A DNA stretch of 64,000 nt from Dryococelus australis. Lineage: Eukaryota; Arthropoda; Insecta; Phasmatodea; Phasmatidae. The stretch is from contig CM057000.1 of NCBI GenBank assembly GCA_029891345.1, positions 125,711,338 through 125,775,337 of the forward strand. The letters are read 5' to 3'. Positions within the stretch are counted from its first letter, which is position 1, and every line of letters begins with the position of its first letter. Shown here in pieces: positions 12,513 through 23,407 of the stretch. The position numbers were made by a program, and so were the translations under genes. The notes beneath the pieces were generated by a model, which saw nothing but the letters and a program-made list of their open reading frames with translations, searched no databases and was not told where the DNA came from.

Positions 12513-14052
12513 AGAATCTATTTTAAGTGCTACTAACTGATTGAGAAAATCATTGAAAGTTAATGTTGCATGTTAAAAATGATATTTTAACTCAAGTAGC
12601 GCCTCAGCTAGCAAGGCAGGCTGTAGAACATTCCCGGGCTATGAAGTGTTCGCCCGCCCATACATTCATCACTGTGTAAACAGTGTTTTCTCTTAGCTGA
12701 CCTAGTAAAGAATTCTCGCACATTAACAGTCTGCACATTGAACACTAGGTTTCGTCAGCAGTCAAAACTGCTGTCGGTTAATTCAGGTTTAAGCGTTAGA
12801 GCGCAAGCAAGGCGGAAAACCACCATGAGGCGAGAATAGCATAATCATTACCTTTATATGCATTTAAGACTTATCATGCCTGAGTATAGTTGTAAATTTA
12901 ACTTTCCAGTTCACGTACCCGCAAAATAAGCGTGGTTCATGTTGTTAGTTTAAGAGCGTAATTTGCACGTACATGTTCAACTAAGACTGATAGTGCCTGT
13001 ACTTTTAACAATGTTTCAATAACATAGATAATTTCACTATATCAGATAATAAGTTGAATTCTTTTTATAGTGCTATTTTTGAGTGTTTCATTAAAAACGT
13101 GCACATGGTCCCTTTATCCAAATACCTTAGCGGTCGGCACCGACGATTTTCTTGTTCTACTATCTTTTATGGGGTAATATTATGTAGTTACGGAGCCGAA
13201 TGCAACTCCCTCCCTCCCAATGACTACAGTACACCATAGTGACTAAATACTACCATGCTGGCACACACTAATAAGTATATTCATCGTAGTGTACACACAT
13301 GTTGATATTTCTAGCTTTTACAATCAGATTGATTGAGAACCGTATGAAAATTATATGTTCCATTATGCAAAATAGTTTATAAGTGTACAAATAATGTTAA
13401 AACAATATAGATAAAAGCTAACATGACTTATGATATTATAGATTAAGATATTTTAAAGTATGTTGAATCATAGACAAAAAGAATAATCTAGTACGTGAGA
13501 AAGTACTAACAGATGTATATTAAATAAATATTTAGCTTTGTAATTCAAATATGTTTTTAACTCCAAATAGAGTCGTCAAATACGTATAAAACAAGAAACG
13601 TTTTTACATTTTCATAAAACTTCAAACAACAAAATAATTATAAACTGAGATTGCTATATATGATGTTCTTTTTACCACTTATAACAGACATATTTAAATT
13701 TCAAATATGTAACAAACAAGATTTTCCTAAACTTGTATTACAATGCTTTTCAAACGACGGCTCTTTTCTCTTTACAATGTAAACGATATCTTAACCCCAC
13801 GACCGACAGCGCCCTAGGGGGAAATAATGAAATAAGTGCATGAATGACACTAATTAATTAAATACCCTCCCAGCTTTCAACGCGAAGAGAGACCTCTTCC
13901 AGTGGCACTTGTCAACCCATATTGATGGTTCCTGGATCAACCCTCCTCCGCTGAGCCACCCGACTGTTCTTCGGCCTGGCCTCACTCACGACCTTCCTAT
14001 CGTCAGATGGTCCAATGTTATCATGCGAGGACACATGTATTTAATTGAAACA
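12513..14052. other. Sequence downstream of env, nothing recognised
   Basis: No coding or repeat signature was seen. It may include the 3' untranslated part of the retroelement, since an LTR-like fragment follows at 14,053. The stretch 13,240-13,760 is simple AT-rich DNA. Confidence 0.4.
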
Positions 14053-14171
14053 GAGGGCCTTGGCATGGTCACCATTAGCCAGGGCTGGCAAGTAACGCGC
14101 GAGAGTCCAGGATGGTAGGCCAGCCCGGCTGTTTGTAAAACATTCCCCCGCCGAGGAAGGTTGTTTGGCCC
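14053..14171 (+). repeat. LTR-like fragment, possible 3' LTR remnant
   Basis: This matches 3,688-3,805 in the probable 5' LTR at roughly nine bases in ten, with one 11-bp gap. Shared blocks include CACCATTAGCCAGGGCTGGC and TAAAACATTCCCCCGCCGAG. The match begins and ends abruptly, and the TATA-box half of the LTR is absent. It may be the truncated 3' LTR of the element upstream or an independent copy of the same LTR family. Confidence 0.5.
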
Positions 14172-14176
14172 GGGGG

Positions 14177-14723
14177 GTCGGGAGCTATACAAACGTGGTT
14201 GAGTATGCACGGGGAAGGAGGTCGGGAGCTATACAAACATGGTTGAGTATGCACGGGGAAGGAGGTCGGGAGCTATACAAACATGGTTGAGTATGCACGG
14301 GGAAGGGGGTCGGGAGCTATGCAAACATGGTTGAGTATGCACGGGGAAGGGGGTCGGGAGCTATACAAACGTGGTTGAGTATGCACGGGGAAGGAGGTCG
14401 GGAGCTATACAAACATGGTTGAGTATGCACGGGGAAGGAGGTCGGGAGCTATACAAACATGGTTGAGTATGCACGGGGAAGGAGGTCGGGAGCTATACAA
14501 ACATGGTTGAGTATGCACGGGCAAGGGGGTCGGGAGCTATACAAACATGGTTGAGTATGCACGGGCAAGGGGGTCGGGAGCTATACAAACATGGTTGAGT
14601 ATGCACGGGGAAGGAGGTCGGGAGCTATACAAACATGGTTGAGTATGCACGGGGAAGGAGGTCGGGAGCTATGCAAACATGGTTCAGTATGCATGGAGAA
14701 GGGGTCGGGAGCTATACAAACAT
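14177..14723. repeat. 44-bp tandem array, about 12.5 units
   Basis: Units begin GTCGGGAGCTATACAAACAT and end GCACGGGGAAGGAG. Twelve full units, one of them 43 bp, and a partial thirteenth are present, with only a few substitutions between units (ACGTGG/ACATGG, GGGGAAGG/GGGCAAGG). The partial last unit runs directly into the dispersed repeat that follows. Confidence 0.95.
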
Positions 14724-14730
14724 ACTGAAA

Positions 14731-15066
14731 TGATAATTTATATTAAATTATAAAAATTTAACCAGACACATTTTGAGTGAAGTCTGATTGGAGAGTCCCC
14801 ACCTTGTTCATGATTCCGGAGGCTGATTAAGATAGCGGAAGTCGACTGCCGGACATACCCATCACCCGTGGTCTTCTCACACAGCCCACGGGCTACACTG
14901 CCCTGTATCGGCTGCGTTGTCCCCGTTTACTGGCCAATGGAGGGGGTTTATGTGGTTTGCGATCTCATTACTAATTTCAGCAATCACGGCCCGTATTCTG
15001 GATAAGTATGTGAAGGTGTGATCAGGCAGGCTGCTCAGCTAAGGTCTGATCACGTCTGGTAACATC
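14731..15066. repeat. Dispersed repeat R1, copy 1
   Basis: This aligns with 16,973-17,366. Shared blocks are CACCTTGTTCATGATTCCGG, CGGACATACCCATC, ACGGGCTACACTGCCCT, GGCTGCGTTGTCCCCGTTTA and AAGGTCT-ATCAC near the end. Copy 2 carries about 25 extra bases in its middle. No coding capacity is visible. Class unknown. Confidence 0.85.
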
Positions 15067-16189
15067 TCCACCGATGTTCACTAGCGAGATGCCCTCATCT
15101 CGCCCTAGAGTCCGTGTGAATTATGTAGATGATTAGGAGATTCGGGGTTCATCTTGTGGCAGTAGGAATATGGATCGGGATGAAGTCCTCTTCGCCATGG
15201 TAGGAATATTTTTTTTAAAATAATTAAAGTAGAAGGATAAGCTAGGTATGAGGAAGAGCCAATGACTTGCGTGCAGTCCTCGAGCAAGGTGGGCCGAATA
15301 AATGCCGTGTTGGGTTTTTCCAGTGGACTTGCGGGCCATGAACTTCATTTCCGCTGGGGTGTGCAAAGTTGTCTTTTGTATTCTGAAATGTTTTCCTCTG
15401 TTGCAAAAATATTCATTAATTCATATTTAATCCTTTGCCATGTGAGTAAGTGAGGTTCAATTTTATTTATTATGTTTCCGTAAACTCTTTTAGCAGGTCC
15501 TGTTAATTGTACTTGCAATCTTTTTAGTTTTTGTCTGTTCGTTCCGCGCCTGTATCGAAGTTCTTTATGAATTCTAGTATGTCTTCTGCCTGACTGTCAT
15601 GGCATTTCTCTAAAAGTATGGCTGTTGAATTACTATACTAGATTGTGGTAGCTGATCCATTTTGGTTTGAGTGTTTGTGTGTGTTGTGTCTGTATGTTAT
15701 GTGATGTTTTATTTTCTTCCTCGATAAGCTAATTTGTTAGTGAAACTGTGTCTTAATTGCTGGGTCAGTGTCAAATTAAACTCTACATGTATATGTATTT
15801 GTGTGTGTGTGTGTGGTCTGCAAATTTGTAAATATTGTGTGGTGAATGGCCTGCGAATTTATTGTGTGTGTTCTGTTTGTGTTTCTGGTTCTACCATTGT
15901 GTTTTCACGTGTGTTTTCCGTATTATTTCCTACAGGTTTGCAGTTATATTATCTAAATATCGTTTGAAAGAAGCCTGCTTTCAAGGCGTCTGAGTAATTT
16001 ATTTTATAGCATCATCAGTTGGCTGTGATATATGCAATAATAATCGAAATAAGCGTAATTCAAACATATGCAATACATATAACCAGTTTACGTTAGTATT
16101 TGCTTTTGAAATTTATAATTTAATTTGTTAGTCGTCTATTGAGGTTTTTAGTAGTCTATTGAGGATGGGCGAGGGTAAAATTACGATAT
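15067..16189. other. Unassigned DNA between repeats
   Basis: No gene or repeat was recognised. A GT-rich stretch lies at 15,660-15,900. Its open frames (for example 15,734-15,967) reflect that composition. Confidence 0.45.
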
Positions 16190-16746
16190 CTATCAAAAAG
16201 TAATTGGAAGCCTGTCCACAATGTTTGCTCGGTGGTTGTCACCCAGTTAGAATATCGTAGGGCCACCTCTTGCGGCTATAACAGCAGCCACCCTGTCTGG
16301 CATGCTCTCTACGAGTGTTTGCAAGACATCCACGGGGATTCGTCGCCATTCCTCTTGCAACCATTCCATGAGTTGAGCAATGCAGTTTGGCCGCGCCTGA
16401 CGAGCCCTCACCCGGCGATCCAATTCGTCCCAAAGATGTTCTATAGGGTTGAGGTCGGGTCTCTGGGCGGGCCAGTCCAATTGGCGAACATTGTTGTCGG
16501 CGTACCACTGCATAGTAGCCCTTGAAACATGGCACCTAGGATTGTCATTCTGGAAGTAACACAGGTCCATTCCGTGAAAACGCCACAATGTTGCGAGCAT
16601 TTAATTACCCAGAATGTTACAATAGGCCTCTGTGTTCATGCTACCACGGACAAACACCAGCGGTCCTACGCCGAAGGCCGTGGAACACATGTCAACTGAC
16701 GTACTGAATTACCTATCTTCATGGGTGCCCAATTACTTTTTGGTAG
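16190..16746 (-). mobile_element. Tc1-like transposon, internally deleted, both ends kept
   Basis: CTATCAAAAAGTAATTGG at 16,190-16,207 and its reverse complement with one mismatch (CCAATTACTTTTTGGTAG) at 16,729-16,746 form the terminal inverted repeats. Between them lies the C-terminal part of a Tc1 transposase on the minus strand. The N-terminal DNA-binding half and the first catalytic Asp are gone, so this is an internal deletion derivative of about 560 bp rather than a truncated end. Confidence 0.85.
16247..16699 (-). pseudogene. Tc1 transposase, C-terminal fragment
   Basis: On the minus strand the frame 16,600-16,247 gives 117 codons containing YFQNDNPRCHVSR (second catalytic Asp in NDN) and DLNPIEHLWDEL (third catalytic residue, Glu). 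The two acidic residues are separated by 34 residues, the D34E spacing of Tc1. The same frame continues upstream beyond one TAA at about 16,601-16,603 with VFVRGSMNTEAYCNIL, a block typical of the family. It would have cut and joined the element's ends. Without the N-terminal half it is inactive. Confidence 0.88.
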
Positions 16747-16972
16747 ACAGTGTAGTAGGTTATGGAGATGACTCGTTTATTAGTGAAGAGGTAGGGATTT
16801 CTAAGGGCCTCCACCATTTGTTATAATATGATTTCTGTTTCTCCATCATACCTTAAAGAGGCTATATGGGAGTAGCAAGTTATTGATAAGATTTATGTAT
16901 TGAACGCTTTATAAAGGGGTTTACTTAACATTTATATTGTACAATATTTATTTCAATATAAACATGTTAGAA

Positions 16973-17366
16973 GTATGCACGGGGGAGCTATTAAAATATA
17001 GTTAAATATTAATTTATATTAAATTATACAGATTTAACCAGCGAAATTCTAAGCAAAATCTATTTGGAGAGACCCCACCTTGTTCATGATTCCGGAAGCT
17101 GATTAAGATGGTGGAGGTCGACGGCCGGACATACCCATCTTCAGTGATCTTCTTGTTTCAATGGCCCGGCGACAAAAAGACACCGCCCACGGGCTACACT
17201 GCCCTATATCGGCTGCGTTGTCCCCGTTTACTGGTCGGTGGAAGGGGTTTCTGTGGGTTGCGATCTCATAACTAATTTCAGCAATCATGGCGCTTGTCCT
17301 GGATAAATAAGAGAAGATGTGATCAGGCGGGCCGCTCAGATAAGGTCTTATCACCACTCGTAACAT
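16973..17366. repeat. Dispersed repeat R1, copy 2
   Basis: Second copy of the repeat at 14,731-15,066, same orientation. At its left edge GTATGCACGGGGGAGCTAT is a fused remnant of the 44-bp unit. The array therefore belongs to the repeat itself, and this copy has lost all but part of one unit. Confidence 0.85.
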
Positions 17367-17801
17367 TATGTAATAATGCGTCGAACTAGGTTTGACTCAT
17401 TCTGAAGTACCTAAAATATTTACACACTAGTCTTCATACAGACTGTGGAATTGCCCTTTTAATAATCTTTGGCTTGTTAATGGAAGAATTCACATTCCCC
17501 CTCCATATATTCCCTTTTATATGACATGAATTAACAGAGCAAGCACTAGCATTTCATGCTTGAAATTCATTTTCCAACTGAGATAGCCAGCAGTTTTTAG
17601 CAGCTCGTGCGCTTTCTCACTTTATTTCTACTGTCAAATTGCCGTCGCTAGATATCCGCACGACTAGAAGCCGCGTGCACGGCCTGTGTTTAGAGATGGC
17701 CGATAAATCGCTGTCTGCTACTTTGTCACAGTTATTTCGTTGCCACAGGTAAATCTGTGACGAAGTCTTTGAAATATCTGTTTACTAAGATATCGCATAA
17801 T
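17367..17801. other. Unassigned DNA
   Basis: No feature was recognised. The sequence is mixed in composition with no long open frame. Confidence 0.45.
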
Positions 17802-17808
17802 AACAGGT

Positions 17809-18193
17809 ACATAGACTAAAGATGAGGTAGACCGATATCGGTGGCTGCGCACACCCAATCTCGGTGTTCCAACACTGAACTGCTGTTCTGCCAACACGTC
17901 TAGCGAAAACGGCGTGGTTAGGATTTTAGGTTACAACACTGATTTGTAAACAAGTGCTTTGAGATGAATGTATACTTCCTCTAATCAATTTGTAATGCAG
18001 TTAGATTAAATTAAAACTGGTAAAAGTATTTTATTAATATAGTAGTGCTTGTCATTTAAAAATTACGATATAAACAAACATGTTCATCACTGTTGACCAT
18101 GTGACTTTGACAGTTGTGTAGGATTGGGGTAGGTCAATGTATGGGTACATGCGCAGAAGACGAATAAGCGGTCTACCTCATCTTTAGTCTATG
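17809..18193. mobile_element. MITE family C with 7-bp target duplication
   Basis: The left end CATAGACTAAAGATGAGGTA is repeated in reverse complement at the right end (TACCTCATCTTTAGTCTATG, ending 18,193); the match extends over about 25 bp. The element is flanked by AACAGGT at 17,802-17,808 and 18,194-18,200. It is 385 bp, non-coding. A 7- or 8-bp duplication points to a hAT-, P- or similar transposase, but the superfamily is not settled. Confidence 0.8.
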
Positions 18194-18464
18194 AACAGGT
18201 TCGCTGATTTTGAAATGAACTGTAACTGGCGAAGCAGCTTGTTTTGTAACAGTTTATTTCAGCTACCTGTGACATGTCGCAGCATCACAGCTAGCATTGT
18301 CACGTTTACCAAGATATGGTGACTACGAGCATTTAAAAGAACTATTCAATGACGACAGAACCTTGTTAAAAGAACCTTTATTATAAATTTCGCTTAAATT
18401 TGAATTTTTAAAAATAAATTATTGTAATGAAATCATCACCACTGTTACGTTTGTGACTTTTTGG

Positions 18465-18469
<5 letters not shown>

Positions 18470-18552
<83 letters not shown>
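18470..18552. repeat. (AT)n microsatellite
   Basis: About 41 uninterrupted AT units, separated by only two bases from the palindrome that follows. Confidence 0.95.
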
Positions 18553-18554
<2 letters not shown>

Positions 18555-18557
<3 letters not shown>

Positions 18558-18578
18558 CGTGGATCAACAAGTTTACAA

Positions 18579-18616
<38 letters not shown>

Positions 18617-18640
18617 TTGTAAACTTGTTGATCCACGCTA
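18555..18640. repeat. Perfect 86-bp palindrome with AT core
   Basis: The 30-bp left arm beginning TAGCGTGGATCAACAAGTTT is matched by a perfect reverse complement ending at 18,640, around a 26-bp AT alternation that is itself self-complementary. The whole can form a cruciform without mismatches. Confidence 0.95.
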
Positions 18641-20149
18641 CCACTTAACGCACTTAGTCCCGCTACATACACTAGCACGTTTTCAATATCGTCATAGAAT
18701 TAACAAGATTTTTTAAAACCAAATTATGGCTCAGAATCTTGTGTACACAGAGATGTAAATTTAGTTCAGTATTCTCACAGAAAATAAGAAATTGAGTATT
18801 AAATTTTCGATCCAATAAATATTGCATTCCTCCTTACTCCAGGCTTTTCCTTTATAAGTTGCGAATTGCTAGTCTGGTTTATTGGTATTGCTCTTAATTT
18901 TTGTGGCCCTTTAACTGTGGAAGGGTGTGATCGAAATCATTGACGGGGCTGTGAATTCGGTCCACAATGGCTGTGTAGAGGATAGTGCCGACGTTAAGCT
19001 ACGCAGAAGAAAAAATACTATTCATGTCTGTTGGTTTGAAAACTAGTATGAAAATATTATAATCATAAATTTTTATGTTTTATTTCTGTGTTTGACACTA
19101 TTATAATCAAATTAAAGAAGAGAAATTTATATTACTACTGTCAGGTCATACAATTAGATTTAACTTTGACATGCATTGAATAAAAACTCCGGAACTTTAA
19201 AGGAGAAAAAAAAAGAAGCAAGAATTAGTTGTAAAAGTTAATTTTTGTAGTGATTTATTTGCTATTGGCGTAAATTGGTCACATTTCTATAAATATTTCT
19301 ATGAATTATTTCTGATGAAGACTATGGTACAAAATATTTAACGCTATCACAAAACAGTTAGTAAAAAAATAAAATAATGATCATAAGAAAAATTAAGCAA
19401 CAAGGTTTACCTTTACAGCAATTATTACAACAATTATTTTTTTCTGAACTATCTGAGGAATCAAAATAAGATCACACAAGAACTGATATAATCTTAGTGT
19501 GACAAATTGCATGGGGAATTTTTCTTGTTGTGGTTCTTTTAGATGTTATTTATGGATTTATATAACTTTTTTTTTTTTAACTGAAAATTGATGCGCAGGT
19601 TTTAGTGGTCAGCGACGTGATATCATTTACATTTGCGTAGCGATAATGTCCAAACGTTACCTCGTACAAAAATTTGAAAGGAATATGAGATTTACGACAA
19701 GAAAATTTATAACAGAAAGTTATTGAGGAAATATATATATAATTTTGATTCATGTAAGTACAGTTGCGAGTTCACGGTGGCCTTATTCAAATTTCTACCG
19801 AAACATACACTTAAAATATATGACCGAAGCGTCTTTTTATTAATTTTTTTTTTTAAGAAATGTGGCATCAGTTCTACGTAATAAGGGACTCCGAAGTAAT
19901 AATTTCAACAGAAATTTCGCGTGGGGTTATTTATTGCGAAATTTCGTGTTCGCCGGCAGGAAATTTGTGAAGACGTTCCCTCCACATAATTCGCACTAAA
20001 CTAAGTTGGAACGGAGCTGGACTAATTTTCCCGCGATGTAAATTTCGCGGCGAGGTAAATTTTATGAAGTATGTTGGCCATTGTCTGATAGCACGGCGCC
20101 GATGCGAGGGCATTTGTGTGTATGTGTGTGTGTGGATGGTATTTAATCG
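18641..20149. other. AT-rich unassigned DNA
   Basis: No gene or repeat family was recognised. Composition shifts towards GC from about 19,900. Confidence 0.45.
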
Positions 20150-20940
20150 AAAAAGTGGGGGGGGGGGGGTAGTTGACGTAGTGTGAGGCGAAGGGAGGGA
20201 AGAGGGAGAAAGAAAGGTGTGGCGGATCTAATCGAGGCATTCCGCAAAATTTATTAAAGAGGGGGGTTGGGGGGGTTGGGGCCTGGCGCTCAGAAGACGC
20301 AGCGATGCCCTGGTTTTCTTTTGTGGTTTAGGACCCTGTGATATATGAAGCCGGCAAACTTCTTCCTCGTCCAGCAGACTACCGGAAACTCTTCTTCCTT
20401 CACTCGGGAAGAGAGGAACTCGCCTTCCTTCACTCCACCCTCGCTCTCAACTCTTGAGTGAACGTGCGGTGCCGGCAACTGTTATACGCGGCGCCAGCCT
20501 CGTTATCACCTTTCCTTATCTACACTGATATGCCTTTAATTATCAGCGGCCCTAACCTCTCCCCTCCCCCTTCGCACCCTCCCCTTTCCTGCCCCGCAAA
20601 CTACTGCGCGCGAACCTTCGCCATCTCTCTTCACCCCCATCGCGCGAGCAAAGTGATTTAAGATGGCAGGCCCACGCTATATTAGCCATGAATCACTTCT
20701 CGCGAATTTACGAGCAATTACGTTAATTATCCAGCGTTTAAGACTTCCACACGACGCTCCCCCCCCCCCCCTCAACACTCCTTTTCACTGGCGTTACTTC
20801 ATTTTTTTTTTTTTTAACCCCCTCCTGCTCAAAACTCGTTCTCCGCTCGGCAAACACACTATTCTCCTGACTGCCGTGCCAAGAAAGTATTCCGGCAAAA
20901 AAAAAAATTCCCTCCACTTACGGGGTAAAACTGAATATAA
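20150..20940. other. GC-rich block, candidate conserved noncoding DNA
   Basis: Local GC content is clearly above the surroundings. Poly-G (20,157-20,169) and C-rich runs are present. Within it, 20,458-20,560 and 20,650-20,755 contain homeodomain-type TAAT/ATTA cores such as TTTAATTATCAGCGG and CAATTACGTTAATTA in an unusual, non-repetitive texture. It could be a regulatory element or an unmethylated CpG region. No start codon with a credible protein is associated. This is an inference from texture alone. Confidence 0.3.
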
Positions 20941-21548
20941 ATAGGCATATTCTGGAACTATTGGCTGTTTCTCACTAAGTCATTATCACTTGACTAGATA
21001 TTTATAAAATACGCAAGTTGAAGCTTAAGACACCTTTTCAAATTATATGATTTCTGCGCACCATTCGGAAAATATAAATCACTTAAATTCAAGTTCAAGA
21101 TAATTTATTTCTATTCCCTAAATTTATTAAAAGTCCAAAATATTCTTCTCTTTATTGCAGATTTTTCTTTACTTTTAAATAAATGTTATAAAATGCTGAA
21201 AACAAGTACGTGTCGCAAATAGAATTGTATTTGAGGAGGGAAAAGTCTAACAATCACCAAAGCGTAGTAAAAAAAAATAAAGCTAAATTCAGTAACTAAT
21301 TAAAAAGATCAAAGTTAGATCTGCATTGAACATTCTTAGAAATATGAAATTTACTAATATATAAGAAGAACAACTCCTATTTTGTTTATGATTGGAAATT
21401 TTAATTACAATTACCTTCTCTGAGGTCGATGCTTTTCGTTTGCTGATACATGAATGCGAGTTTGTTTTCTCATGTCTATATTAGCCTCCGATATTATGTA
21501 ACTAGATAATTGTTGGTTTTGGATTTTATAGGGTAGGTGTCTTCACTA
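20941..21548. other. AT-rich unassigned DNA
   Basis: No feature was recognised. Confidence 0.45.
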
Positions 21549-21784
21549 TAGGCAGTTGACGATAAAGTGAGCACTTTTGAGGCCATAGTAACATTTTCCT
21601 TTCAGAAATTTTCTATTCTTTAACCAACTTTTTACGTAAATATTGCCATGTAAGTAATATGCACAGTGTGTGTATTCCGCCACACTCTGAAAGTCACGTC
21701 CAGGGCTCCAATATAATATATTTACTGCCTATTATTCCAAATGGGAGGGCTTTTAAAAGTGTTCACTTTACCGTGGATAGTCTA
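21549..21784. mobile_element. MITE family A, copy 2
   Basis: Left end GGCAGTTGACGATAAAGTGA then GCACTTTTG; right end AAAAGTGTTCACTTTACCG then TGGATAGTCTA. The inner part aligns with the copy at 39,542 (GCCATGTAAGTA/GTCATGTAAGTA, TTCCGCCACACTC/TTCCACCGCACTC). The length is 236 bp. Its ends are more diverged than in copy 1. Confidence 0.8.
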
Positions 21785-21984
21785 TACTTGATTTTCCACA
21801 TGGAAACACCTCTTAACCATTGCAACACACAAGTGTACAGACTATCGTGGCTTTTTATTGTGTTCTAGTGAGTATAGAAACTTTTAAAAACTATATTATT
21901 AACACCCATTTCAACATTTAATTCATATACTACGTTGCCACAAAAATGCGTACATTATGTTCCTAAGCCATAGATTATCGAGCG

Positions 21985-22075
21985 AACGAAGCGGCGTAGT
22001 GATCAATGGTATACGGTCGCCACACCGGTGTGAATGTATTGCTGTGAAACAGTTCGAAAGTCAAACCGGGTTAAC
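21985..22075 (+). repeat. tRNA-like SINE head, weak
   Basis: GGCGTAGTGATCAATGG resembles an A box and CAGTTCGAAAGTC a B box, about 50 bp apart. No tRNA cloverleaf is evident. It could be an old SINE head or chance. Confidence 0.3.
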
Positions 22076-23334
22076 AGTTACAAGGTGCGCGGTTTGTTCA
22101 TTAGTTTACACCATGGTTTCTTGGGTGCCAGCTCCGATGGTTTGATTACTCAGGCAGATGCATCGATAGAGGTAACGTGTGTTCCACCAGCAAGAACAGC
22201 TGGCCTCTAGGAAACAGCAAAACAGAAAGAAAAAAAAAAAGGGGGGGGGGGTTCCTGTAACTTACATCTGATTGGTTGAAATTGAAAAAAAAAAAAAAAA
22301 AAAAAAAAACTTCACTACTATTATCAAATTCAGGGCACCCTTAGCATCACAGAGCGAAATGTTTGTTATTTGTTTGCTATGTCTGACCGAGACGAACCTC
22401 TCCAGATTGAGAAGGTGCACAAAGACGAGGAACTGTGAGAAAAAGAAATACTTCCTAAACTTGTACGTTTCTACATCGAGTGTTTGTTACCTGAGATAGT
22501 AGCGCCTGTTTTGTTGACAAGGAAAACTGTTCGTGAACCACTATATATTCTGGAAGCACGCATACAATCGAAGAAGAAAAAATAAATTCTTATTTGGCTT
22601 CCCATTTATTTACCTTATATAATAAGTACATTTGAAATCATTTCGCAGTTTTGATGTATTACTTCTTGAGGTTTCATTAATGTGTTCAAAATATTTAGTG
22701 TTATACATATGCAAACTCATTGGTGTATTTTTGTATCTAATTTGTACATAAAATTGTATTTAATTTTTTATTATTTTATGATAGTGTTGTAGACAGTTCT
22801 GGCTGTGTTTTATTTCGGGCTACTTTAATTCTTCAATTTAAAAACTGTTTACAAAAAATCCTACAGCTGAAATATCATGCACGGATTACTTGTACTGTAA
22901 GACAGGTGTTGATTTTCATTGCAACTTCCAGCTACATTCAACATCCGGCTTCTTAGTTTAGATAATTTTGTCCGAAACTTCTCAGGAATGATAATTTTAT
23001 TTAAACCAACATATGTAGAATAATTTGACGTGTCACGCACAATTGATTATTTTATGTTATCAATTTAACTTCTTACATTATGATTATGATCTATAGATAT
23101 GGTGTTTGAATAATTGCTTTATTTGAAGTACGTGCTACAATTTTAATTATTATTACTGTATTTTATGGACTAAAAGTGACCACGAGCTATGACTGAATCA
23201 TGAAGGTGTGAACAAGACTCACTGCGGCTCACAGTTCGAGAAGCGTATATGGTGACCATGACACTCTTCAGTTGCAACAACCTCGCATTTGTGAACCGTT
23301 ATAAGAAAGTTGTAAAGCGCATTAGCAGTGCTGA
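22076..23334. other. Unassigned DNA with poly-A and poly-G runs
   Basis: A run of G lies at 22,241-22,251 next to A-rich DNA, and 25 A at 22,285-22,309. Otherwise nothing was recognised. Confidence 0.45.
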
Positions 23335-23407
23335 ATGTATTGCAAATTCGAACACGTGATCCTTGTACCGGAAGCTGGTACCACAGTCAGCTACGCCGCG
23401 GAAGGTA
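23335..23407 (-). repeat. tRNA-like SINE head, weak
   Basis: On the minus strand, GCGGCGTAGCTGACTGTGG resembles an A box and GTGTTCGAATT a B box, about 40 bp apart. The A box resembles that at 21,985, so the two may be one family. Confidence 0.35.

Noticed and set aside
14177-14723. CRISPR-like regular repeats
   Set aside because: The 44-bp units are directly adjacent with no variable spacers, and the window is eukaryotic. The 107-, 117-, 147- and 155-bp arrays fail for the same reason.
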